The notes below the pieces were generated by a model that did not search any database, was not told the origin of the DNA, and saw nothing but the letters and a program-made list of their open reading frames with translations. A stretch of DNA of 63,369 bases from Clostridiaceae bacterium (GTDB lineage: Bacteria > Bacillota > Clostridia > DSM-8532): assembly GCA_012519655.1 (NCBI GenBank), contig JAAYPS010000148.1, forward strand, positions 1-63,369. The letters run 5' to 3'. Made by a program: the position numbers and the translations under genes. Positions 18,534 through 26,525 of this stretch are shown in pieces (the stretch's first letter is position 1; each line of letters starts with the position of its first letter).

Positions 18534-19769
18534 TTATATACCATGCTTCTTGAAAACAGATGCTAATATGCCGCTTGCATCAACATTTAAAGCTTGTGTA
18601 GGACATACTTGGAAACAGTAGCCACACCCAATGCATAGGTCTGTTTTGCGGGCTTTGCCATCTACCATCTCAATGCCCTCATGCCAGCAAACTTCTTCAC
18701 AGCGCTCGCAACCTATACACTTATCTTCAATAACTTGTGCTTCTTTATATGCTTTACCTAATAGCTCTGTACGCTCATTTGCTATATCACTTGACATATT
18801 GAAAAGTTTAAGAGCATCACCACAAAGGCTATCCATATCAGCATAACCGTTGGCATCCATCCATTTTTCCAAATCTTTAATCATCTTGGAGCAAGCTGAA
18901 ACTCCACCTGCGCATGCCAGTGTTCCAATCTGGACACACTCACTGCCCGACATGATAATACGAGCTGCTTGTTCAAAAGAGAAAACGCCACCACCTGCAT
19001 ACATAGGTGTATCTATCCCTGCATTTCTAGTCTCGACAATTGAATGGCAAACTATTGGTGTTGCCTGAGTTCCACCATATCCGCCTCCTGGACGTGCCTG
19101 GGTTCCTCTCCAATCAAGGTCAAAGTAAAATGCTTTCCATCTTGCAGTTGGTCCAACAGAGTCAGCTCCTGCTTCGGTAGCAACCCTAATGGATGTGAAG
19201 GGGTCACAACCCTCAACAGCCAATTTAACCATTATAGGCATACCCGGAACTGCTTTTTTCATCATTTTCGTACAATTGTAAATTAATTGATAGTAATTGA
19301 ATGAACGGTTTTTTGCAGTTGCTACACCTGGGGTATTAAAGTGTAATTCTATTGCATCAGCACCTGCATTTTTTAATTCCTTTGCTTGGTTTATCCAATC
19401 CTTTTCCCAATTACCACCCTTAACAATATCACTGTAATGACCAACAGATACCCAAAGTTTTATATCACTATCCATACTGGCCTTTATTTTTCGAACCTCT
19501 TCACAATATTTTTCCAAAGTATCGACAGGATCTGATATACGAGTACCAATTCCATGGCTATGAAATGCTTGTTTGCCTGTATACATTGAGTTTGCATCAG
19601 GGCCTATGAAACTTCCCCCACCTGCACCATGGCCGAAATTTCGTAATACTATTGCTCCAGGTCTACATTTTGCGATTCTTAATACATTTCTTGCACCTTG
19701 AGTGGCTGGACTGGATGCAATAACAAAAGGATTTATCATATCGAATTTTTTTACATATAGATTAGCCAT
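18534..19769 (-). CDS. Dihydroorotate/dihydropyrimidine dehydrogenase-like FMN protein with two 4Fe-4S clusters
   Basis: A 411-residue protein. Residues 1-340 are an FMN TIM barrel of the DHOD/PreA class (ASSPATQ near residue 18, IMVKLA, then YAGGGVFSFEQAARIIMSG). Residues about 352-395 hold a ferredoxin-like domain with CIGCERCEEVC and CIGCGYCFQVCP. PreA reduces pyrimidines, but the partner PreT is absent and the gene lies inside a sugar operon. It may instead reduce a carbonyl or double bond of a uronate breakdown product, or pass electrons to one. That role is inference. It is 35 bp after the diketogulonate reductase gene, with GGGAT upstream. Confidence 0.82.
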   Translation of the reverse strand: MANLYVKKFDMINPFVIASSPATQGARNVLRIAKCRPGAIVLRNFGHGAGGGSFIGPDANSMYTGKQAFHSHGIGTRISDPVDTLEKYCEEVRKIKASMDSDIKLWVSVGHYSDIVKGGNWEKDWINQAKELKNAGADAIELHFNTPGVATAKNRSFNYYQLIYNCTKMMKKAVPGMPIMVKLAVEGCDPFTSIRVATEAGADSVGPTARWKAFYFDLDWRGTQARPGGGYGGTQATPIVCHSIVETRNAGIDTPMYAGGGVFSFEQAARIIMSGSECVQIGTLACAGGVSACSKMIKDLEKWMDANGYADMDSLCGDALKLFNMSSDIANERTELLGKAYKEAQVIEDKCIGCERCEEVCWHEGIEMVDGKARKTDLCIGCGYCFQVCPTQALNVDASGILASVFKKHGI

Positions 19770-19804
19770 TCTTTTATCCCTTCTTTCTTAAATAATTTTT
19801 CACT

Positions 19805-20803
19805 TTATAGAGCTAATACTTTATTCCATATGGCTTCATCAACTGGAATTCCTAGTTCTAAATTCTCTTTTCGTGTTTTAATTCTTCCCTCTCCGGGGTA
19901 TCTTACAGGTTGATTTGCTTTCATAGGCGCGGAATTATGCAGGTCAACTAAGGTTTCACTTATAGTTTCCTTAATTCTTTCTTTATCAGGAAAACTTGTT
20001 ATATCAATAGCAATAAACACCTGTGACAACTCTGTTTCATAGTCTAATTTTCCAACCTGACATGTGCTTCTGCCTCCAGCAAGAGTTGATGCAATTAAAT
20101 CGAGCACAAGTGATAGTCCTGAACCTTTCCAATACCCAATTGGCAATGGTTGATGTGTCTGCATTATTTTTGCAGCATCCCTTGTTATGTTCCCATCACT
20201 GTCAAACCCACCATCAATTGGAAGCTGCTCACCACTGCGTGCGTACGATTCTAACTTGCCGTACGAGAACATCGACATAGCAACATCAACAAGCACAGGA
20301 GCATCTTCATGAGGAATACATACAACTACTGGATTATTTCCAAGCTTTGCATCCTTCCCACCCCATGCAGGCATATTGGGAATTGTATTTGTCCACAAAA
20401 TTCCTATACAGTTTTCTTCTGCAGCCATAAGTCCATATGAACCTGGACGCATCCAATGATTAGTGTTTGAGATGGTAGTTATCCCTATAGCAGCCTCTTT
20501 TGCTTTCTTAATTGCACGTTCCATACAAAAGTATGCATTTAGGTTTCCAGGACCTTTTTGTCCGTCGTATCTTTCAATAAGACCAATACTCTCTTTTAAA
20601 ACTGGTTCTGCGTTTACTAGAACAATCCCATTTTCAACACTGCTAATAAACCTTGGAAATCGATTAAGTCCATGAGTATATACTCCATCAAGACTTGCCT
20701 CTACAAATAATTTTGCTGAAAGTTCAGCCCTCTCTTTGGTCATGCCGTGTTTTAGTAAAACCCTTAAAAATTGATCATACATCTCTTGATATTTTACTCG
20801 CAT
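19805..20803 (-). CDS. yiaK: 2,3-diketo-L-gulonate reductase family (Ldh2/MDH2-type oxidoreductase)
   Basis: A 332-residue member of the malate/L-lactate dehydrogenase type-2 family. It resembles E. coli YiaK/DlgD along its whole length by recall: GVYTHGLNRFPRFI with catalytic His44, NANHWMRPGSYG-like NTNHWMRPGSYG, WTNTIPNMPAWGGKD, MSMFSYGKLE, and PIGYWKGSGLSLVLD. YiaK reduces 2,3-diketo-L-gulonate to 3-keto-L-gulonate with NADH in the cytosol. A strong GGAGG precedes the ATG. It lies between the permease genes and the PreA-like gene. It supports a sugar-acid pathway, although no 3-keto-gulonate kinase or decarboxylase is present here. Confidence 0.88.
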   Translation of the reverse strand: MRVKYQEMYDQFLRVLLKHGMTKERAELSAKLFVEASLDGVYTHGLNRFPRFISSVENGIVLVNAEPVLKESIGLIERYDGQKGPGNLNAYFCMERAIKKAKEAAIGITTISNTNHWMRPGSYGLMAAEENCIGILWTNTIPNMPAWGGKDAKLGNNPVVVCIPHEDAPVLVDVAMSMFSYGKLESYARSGEQLPIDGGFDSDGNITRDAAKIMQTHQPLPIGYWKGSGLSLVLDLIASTLAGGRSTCQVGKLDYETELSQVFIAIDITSFPDKERIKETISETLVDLHNSAPMKANQPVRYPGEGRIKTRKENLELGIPVDEAIWNKVLAL

Positions 20804-20888
20804 TAAATAACCTCCTTCTTCTACAGTCTTTTATCAAGCAAGTTTCACTCTTCCCACTTTACTGTTAGAAAATATATATCTCTGTAAA

Positions 20889-20972
20889 CTTTTCACTTCG
20901 CGTAGAATTTCTACTGATACTCCATTTGAAAATATAATTCCTTGTTTTCTTTTCACTTGGACATAGAATTCT
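20889..20972. repeat. Imperfect direct repeat between permease and reductase genes
   Basis: CTTTTCACTT-n-TAGAATT occurs at 20889-20910 and again at 20949-20972, about 60 bp apart, in the 203-bp gap between the LplC-type permease and yiaK genes. The rest of the gap shows no gene. It may be a regulator site or a local duplication. Confidence 0.45.
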
Positions 20973-21006
20973 TTGCAAGAACTTCATCTAAAATCATTGT
21001 TCTCTG

Positions 21007-21906
21007 TTATCCTTTCACTGCACCAATCAAAACGCCTTTAACAAAGTAGCGTTGTAGGAATGGGTAAACACATAAAACTGGAATAGTTGCTACAACGATG
21101 GTTGCATATTTTATTGTCTCCCCTATCATGGCTATATCTTCACCCGAACCAGCAGTCATCATAGTGGTATCACCCTGGATTAATATTTCACGTAGTATCA
21201 GTTGAAGAGGGTAAAGTTTTCTATCTCTTAGGAAAATCATAGCGTTAAACCATGAGTTCCAATGTGATACTGCATAATAAAGCGTTAGAACAGCTATAGT
21301 AGACTTAACTAACGGAACCATTATCGAAAATAGGATCCGGAAGTGACCTGCTCCATCTATTTTTGCCGATTCGCTCATACTTTCAGGAACGCCCACCATT
21401 GCCGTACGCATAATAATTAAGTTAAAGGTATTAATTGCAGATGGAATGATCAACGCCCATATGCTACCATCAAGTTTAACATTTCTTACTGTAAGATAGA
21501 ATGGAATTATTCCGCCATCAAAGTACAAAGTTATAATTATTAGTATAGTAATTAACGTACTCCACATAAAATCTTTTCTTGATATAACATAAGCAGCAAT
21601 TAGAGTTAAGAAAATATTTAAAGCTGTGCCAAAAACTACGATGAATATTGTGTTTGTATAACCTGATACTATATTGGGATTTTTAGCAACCGATTTATAG
21701 GAATCAAGGGTAAACCCCAATGGTCTTAGAATAAACCCTTTTTGTCTCATTACCTCTACTGGATCACTGAATGAGGCAAATAGTATGTGCAGTACTGGTA
21801 AAAGAATTACTAACATAACTAACATCAGGAAAATAATATTAACTACATCGAAAAATCTCTCTAATGTGCTATCTTTGATTTTGTTACTAGTAGCTCTATC
21901 TCTCAT
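21007..21906 (-). CDS. Carbohydrate ABC transporter permease (LplC/YtcP type)
   Basis: A 299-residue inner-membrane permease with about six transmembrane helices. The first is at about 16-40, and the cytoplasmic coupling loop, SESAKIDGAGHFRILFSIMVPL, matches the EAA motif that docks the ATPase. I place the start at the ATG at 21906, because GGGGAGGG stands eight bases before it; the ATG at 21930 lies ahead of that site. It follows the LplB-like permease by 17 bp and forms the transmembrane dimer with it. Confidence 0.92.
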   Translation of the reverse strand: MRDRATSNKIKDSTLERFFDVVNIIFLMLVMLVILLPVLHILFASFSDPVEVMRQKGFILRPLGFTLDSYKSVAKNPNIVSGYTNTIFIVVFGTALNIFLTLIAAYVISRKDFMWSTLITILIIITLYFDGGIIPFYLTVRNVKLDGSIWALIIPSAINTFNLIIMRTAMVGVPESMSESAKIDGAGHFRILFSIMVPLVKSTIAVLTLYYAVSHWNSWFNAMIFLRDRKLYPLQLILREILIQGDTTMMTAGSGEDIAMIGETIKYATIVVATIPVLCVYPFLQRYFVKGVLIGAVKG

Positions 21907-21923
21907 AATGCTTCCCTCCCCTT

Positions 21924-22892
21924 TTACCATAAGCTCGTATCGTTAGTGGCTTTGCTTATTCTATTAGTTGTGTAAACTAACGCGAAACTTACTACCGAAT
22001 TAAACAAACCCACTGCCGCACTATAACTCCAGTTAAACTGCAGTAAGCCTTTTTTGTATACATAAGTACTGATGACTTCAGCCTTCTCGTAAGTGAGCTC
22101 ATTGTATAGTAGAAGTATTTTCTCATGCCCTACGTTAAACATCTTACCAATTTGTAATATGAGCATAATAATTACTGTTGGTAGAAGTCCTGGCAATGTA
22201 ATATGTATTAGCTGTCTAAATCTGTTCGCACCGTCAATTTTAGCTGCTGTATACAATTCTTGGTCAATATTCGTTAGTGCTGCCAGATATATTATTGAAT
22301 TCCATCCTGTATTTTGCCAAATGTTAGAAATAACATATATAGGTACAAAAAACTTTGGTTGATTTAGCATAGTAACGGGTTGAAAACCAATAGCTGCTAA
22401 TATCTGATTTATTGCACCTTCCTTCATTGTTAGCTGAATAATCATACTACAAAGAACAACTGTAGAAATAAAATGTGGCAAATATGTGACTGTCTGTACA
22501 AGTCTTGAATATTTTTTGCTTTTCAGTTCATTTATTAAAAGTGCTAGTATGATTGGGGCTGGGAAACTGAATAACAAATTGCTCAAACTGATTACTATAG
22601 TATTCTTTATTACTCTTACAAAGTAATAATCAGTGAAAAAAGCCTTAAAATGTTTCAACCCTACCCAGTTACTTTCAAAAAAACCCTTTCCGGGAGTATA
22701 ATCTTTAAATGCGATAACCACTCCAAACATAGGTCCATATTTAAAAATTAAATAGTAAACCAGAACTGGCAGTACTAATAAATAGAGACCTTTGTTTTTA
22801 GTAAAATCTTTTTTAAGGCGAGTTAAGAATGTCTGTTTATATTTTTTTGGCCCCGCTGCCACGACAGAATTTTTCTTAGCGATGTCTTGCAT
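21924..22892 (-). CDS. Carbohydrate ABC transporter permease (LplB type)
   Basis: A 322-residue permease with a cytosolic N-terminal stretch, a first transmembrane helix at about 35-57, and five more. The EAA loop reads ELYTAAKIDGANRFRQLIHITLPGL. The start is the ATG at 22892 with GAGGTG upstream; the longer reading (ATT-rich extension to 22943) lacks a site. It is the first gene of the long operon running to about 12.7 kb, and it is preceded by 628 bp of non-coding DNA that should hold the main promoter. Confidence 0.92.
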   Translation of the reverse strand: MQDIAKKNSVVAAGPKKYKQTFLTRLKKDFTKNKGLYLLVLPVLVYYLIFKYGPMFGVVIAFKDYTPGKGFFESNWVGLKHFKAFFTDYYFVRVIKNTIVISLSNLLFSFPAPIILALLINELKSKKYSRLVQTVTYLPHFISTVVLCSMIIQLTMKEGAINQILAAIGFQPVTMLNQPKFFVPIYVISNIWQNTGWNSIIYLAALTNIDQELYTAAKIDGANRFRQLIHITLPGLLPTVIIMLILQIGKMFNVGHEKILLLYNELTYEKAEVISTYVYKKGLLQFNWSYSAAVGLFNSVVSFALVYTTNRISKATNDTSLW

Positions 22893-23520
22893 AATAATAG
22901 CACCTCGTTTAAACTCAATAACTTTCCTTAGTGTCTTAATCAAAACTTCATAACATCTTATTGCTCTCTTGTTTTATATGTGGGCGTTTTGCGATGTTTA
23001 ATATTTTTGTTTCGCTACATAATACATTGGGTTATATAGCTTGCCACCATAAATTGTACAGCCACCTTTATTAATATTACATCGCTAAAGCCTATTGCTA
23101 TAATTTAGAATTTCGATTTTAGATATACTAAATTCGGGTTCTAAACATATTAATAGACATAACTTATGAATACTAATAAATATACAATAAATAATTTCTG
23201 TTCAAGAGAGAAAATTTTAAACCATTTTATTTTTTAAATACCGTGTTGAAAATATCGTGTTTTTTTAAAAAATAACTTGGCTTTCCATCAATTTCTGACA
23301 TGCCTAATACTAGCACATGCTTTTTTTCATGTAAATTGACACAAATTTGTCTTGTGACAAACTTTAACTGGATGCACTTAAAAAATGGACATTTGTTTCA
23401 TATTATGACATTTTTTTAACATCACGTAACGGTTGTGGCTGTGCAGTTTCGTGGTTTTTTTATTGGTTTTTTGAATTTATTATAGCCTTTGAAAAGCGCC
23501 AAAAAATTACTTGATTTAAG
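22893..23520. promoter_or_regulatory. 628-bp non-coding leader of the importer operon
   Basis: There is no open reading frame with a ribosome site in either strand. The region is strongly AT-rich. A dyad, TGACACAAATTTGTC-TTGTGACA, lies at about 23337-23359 (one mismatch in the outer arms, inner ACAAATTTGT perfect) and is a plausible operator. I could not identify a convincing sigma-A promoter on the minus strand. The AraC regulator ends at its right edge and the LplB gene starts at its left. Confidence 0.5.
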
Positions 23521-24363
23521 CTACTTGTTATGTCTTTTCCTGTATTGAAAAGGAGTAATCCCTTCAAGTTTTTTAAAAATTCTTATGAAATGATTTACAT
23601 TATTAAAACCAGAATTCATACCCACTTGGGTAATGTTGTAGTCGGTATATAATAACAAATCCTTAGCTCTGGATATTCTCTGTATAATTAAATATTCTTT
23701 AAATGTAAACCCCGTTACTTTTTTGAACTGGTGAGAAATGTAATATTTATTCATAAAAAAAAGCTTTGACATATCATCGAGATTAATGTTTTCAGTGTAA
23801 TGCTCTTCAATATATTTTTGAATTTTAATTATTGACAGTGTTGATTGATCAATTGTAGTTAGAGGGAAAAAATCTGCATGCTTTCTGTACAATAATATGA
23901 AAATAAGATTTAGGCTGGATTTTGCTGCCTCTTCCCAAAATTCATCCTTATTATTAACTTCAATGTATAGATTGTTAAAATGTTTTGTAATATTCATTTT
24001 TGTGTTTTCATCGGGATAATCAAGCTTCAAAATATGTTTAAAATTCTCAGAGCGATTACTGAAGACCGATGAAAATATCGGGTTTTGTATAGCGGTTCTG
24101 AAAAAATCAGGTTTAATAAGTATAGAATACCTTCTATAAGGATACTCAATGACTTTAATATTATGAGACTCCATATTGTTTATAAAAACTATACTGTTTT
24201 CACCAACAGTATAATGCTTATCATTTATGCAACACTCAATTTTTCCATCTCTAACGTAAATTATTTGGTAGGTATTATGAAAATGAGGTCTAAGCTCTAA
24301 TCCTTCATTGTTTTCGTTATACACCATATCTATAGAATATGAAGCTGCATTGCTATTGTCCAT
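23521..24363 (-). CDS. AraC family transcriptional regulator
   Basis: A 280-residue regulator with an N-terminal cupin domain (residues about 10-110: LRPHFHNTYQIIYVRDG, then VGENSIVFINNMESHNI) and a C-terminal double helix-turn-helix (about 180-278: NLDDMSKLFFMNKYYISHQFKK, then NSGFNNVNHFIRIFKK). GGAG precedes the ATG. It lies directly upstream of the importer operon in the same direction and faces away from the flavoprotein gene, so it likely controls one or both. Confidence 0.92.
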   Translation of the reverse strand: MDNSNAASYSIDMVYNENNEGLELRPHFHNTYQIIYVRDGKIECCINDKHYTVGENSIVFINNMESHNIKVIEYPYRRYSILIKPDFFRTAIQNPIFSSVFSNRSENFKHILKLDYPDENTKMNITKHFNNLYIEVNNKDEFWEEAAKSSLNLIFILLYRKHADFFPLTTIDQSTLSIIKIQKYIEEHYTENINLDDMSKLFFMNKYYISHQFKKVTGFTFKEYLIIQRISRAKDLLLYTDYNITQVGMNSGFNNVNHFIRIFKKLEGITPFQYRKRHNK

Positions 24364-25075
24364 TTTTTTATTACTCCAGCTTTAGTTTTTTCAGTTATTG
24401 TTGTATGGTTTTCTTCAAATTTTCTTGGCTCTTTTCTCCAGTTACTATTTGTTGGTATTCTATCTTAATATTTCATTTAGCTTGTTCCTACCGTAGCGCT
24501 ACAGTTGAAATATAATATTTTGACTAAACTTCTGTTGAATTTTTTTCTTCAGTAATTATTGCTCTGCTTTTAGTAAATTTTTATTGAGCTTTCGAACTTT
24601 TTTTTACCGTGATCCTGCAGCATATATTTTGACTAAACTTTTATGACCATTTCAACTATCTTTTTTCACAATTCTAATCGACTCTATTTTATGTTCGCAA
24701 GAAACGCTAATTTTATTCCAAATATAATGTAGATTATCAAGGCCTATTAGTGTAGAATCACAAATAGAGGCTATTTTATTATAACAAATAAAATAAAAAA
24801 CACAATTTGAATTGAATATATCATTATGCAATGTTACCTTAAAAAATTAGCTTTGCTAAATGTGTTGATAAGCTTTCGCGTAACTACAAAATATTGTACA
24901 TGCCAAACTCAGATATATAAAATACTAAACAACTTTTATATAACATTGTAGACGATATTCTAGGTTTAAAGAAAGAAATACTTGTTTACATAAATATTCG
25001 AATGTATCTATGGATATATTTATATGGGAACAATATTTAATAATTGCTATACAAATAAAATGAGGTGGTGGAAAG
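24364..25075. other. 712-bp divergent intergenic region
   Basis: No gene is seen. It separates the AraC gene (minus) from the flavoprotein gene (plus). A motif ATATTTTGACTAAACTT occurs at about 24516 and again at about 24623, roughly 110 bp apart, as a direct repeat that could bind a regulator. The left part is pyrimidine-rich on the plus strand, giving a purine-rich leader for the AraC mRNA. Confidence 0.5.
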
Positions 25076-26401
25076 ATGGAGTTTAGAAAATTCGATTATA
25101 AAAGTTTTGAGGATTTTCAAAAGGAAGCAGAGTCTATTGGTTTAAGTCTTCCTTTTTCCAAAAACTTAGAGGTTTTTGCAAAGAAAGTTGATATCAATGG
25201 GTTTACATTACAAAACTCAATTGCTGTTAACCCAATGGAAGGAACTGATGGTAAACTGGATGGTAGTCCCGACGAATTAACCATTAGAAGATACGAGCGC
25301 TTTGCAAGAGGTGGGGCCGCTCTTGTCTGGTTTGAGGCAGTTTCGGTGGTACCCGAGGGAAGAACAAGCCCACGCCAGTTATGGATAAACAAAAACAATG
25401 TTTCTGCATATCAAGAAATTTGTGAGAATATTATGGAAAATGCTCAGTCAGAGTCAGGATTTACTCCGCTGTTAATTATGCAATTAACTCATTCGGGCAG
25501 ATTTAGCAAACCCGAAGGTAAAGCTGCACCAATTATCGCTGCACATAATCCTTATCTGGACCCACGCATGAATATCGATGAGAGTTATCCTGTTATTAGC
25601 GATGATGAGTTGGAACAGTTAGAAGATAAGTTTGTAGAAGCGGCAATATTGGCTAAACAAGCAGGTTTTCACGGAGTGGATGTAAAATGTTGTCATAGAT
25701 ATTTAAATTCTGAGCTTGTCTCGGCTTTCACAAGGAAAGGTAAATATGGTGAAACGTATGAAGGCAGGACCAGATTTCTTATGAATATCGTCCGTAAGAT
25801 AAAAGACAGGCTTGGCAGCGATTTTATTGTAACTTCACGTCTTAATGTTTATGATGGAATCCCCTATCCATATGGGTTTGGAGTTGATAAGGATGATTAT
25901 AAGAAGCCTGATTTTACCGAGCCTATTCGCTTAGTAAAAGAACTATACGAAACTGGAGTCCATCTAATAAACCTTACTATGGGGACACCCTATTATAATC
26001 CACATGTAAACAGACCTGCAGACGCAGCTGAATATGTGCCTCCTGAGCACCAAGTAGAAGGTATAAATAGGCTTGTTACAGGTATAGGAGAAATACAAAA
26101 GGCAGTGCCAGATATTGCAGTTGTCGGCACAGGTTATAGTTGGCCTCGGGAATTTGCAGCTTATTTGGGTGCTGGAGTTCTTGAACAAGGATTAGCTACT
26201 ATTATAGGTTTCGGTCGTCAAGCCTTTGCATACCCTGATTTTCCAAAGGACATCTTGTCCGGGAAAGGCCTTGACAGGAAAAAATGCTGCATTGCTTGTG
26301 GTAAATGCACAGAAATTATGCGTGCAGGTGGAACTGCTGGTTGCCCTGTTAGAGATGCAAAAGTCTACGCACCCATATACAAGCAGTATTGCATGAAATA
26401 A
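25076..26401 (+). CDS. NADH:flavin oxidoreductase, old yellow enzyme family
   Basis: A 441-residue FMN enzyme. The TIM barrel spans about residues 30-390, with MQLTHSGRFSKPEG (substrate-side His/Ser) and FHGVDVKCCHRYLNSELVSA, the altered form of the family's H-x-YL motif. A C-terminal cysteine cluster, CCIACGKCTEIMRAGG then CP, could hold an Fe-S centre as in 2,4-dienoyl-CoA reductase-like members. It ends there, lacking that family's NAD/FAD domain, so it needs another electron donor. GAGGTGG stands before the ATG. It is the island's only plus-strand enzyme and is probably controlled by the divergent AraC protein. Confidence 0.85.
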   Translation: MEFRKFDYKSFEDFQKEAESIGLSLPFSKNLEVFAKKVDINGFTLQNSIAVNPMEGTDGKLDGSPDELTIRRYERFARGGAALVWFEAVSVVPEGRTSPRQLWINKNNVSAYQEICENIMENAQSESGFTPLLIMQLTHSGRFSKPEGKAAPIIAAHNPYLDPRMNIDESYPVISDDELEQLEDKFVEAAILAKQAGFHGVDVKCCHRYLNSELVSAFTRKGKYGETYEGRTRFLMNIVRKIKDRLGSDFIVTSRLNVYDGIPYPYGFGVDKDDYKKPDFTEPIRLVKELYETGVHLINLTMGTPYYNPHVNRPADAAEYVPPEHQVEGINRLVTGIGEIQKAVPDIAVVGTGYSWPREFAAYLGAGVLEQGLATIIGFGRQAFAYPDFPKDILSGKGLDRKKCCIACGKCTEIMRAGGTAGCPVRDAKVYAPIYKQYCMK

Positions 26402-26406
26402 AAAAC

Positions 26407-26516
26407 AACACAGAGGGACGGTTCTTTTGTGTTCTCTAACAACACAGAGGGACGGTTCTTTTGTGTTCTCTAATCCCCTTGTGCGAAATAACACAAAAGA
26501 ACCGTCCCTCTGTGTT
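26407..26516. repeat. Cluster of three REP-like repeats, two direct and one inverted
   Basis: 27-bp copies lie at 26407-26433, 26441-26467 (same orientation, identical) and 26490-26516 (inverted, exact complement). Each has the core GGGACGGTTCTTTTGTG. The inverted pair can form a 27-bp stem with a short loop. The cluster fills the gap between the convergent flavoprotein and GH106-like genes (stops at 26401 and 26526) and would block transcription both ways. Confidence 0.92.
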
Positions 26517-26525
26517 ACCTCTGTG

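Noticed and set aside
26407-26516. CRISPR array
   Set aside because: Only three units, uneven gaps of 7 and 22 bp, one inverted, and no cas genes.
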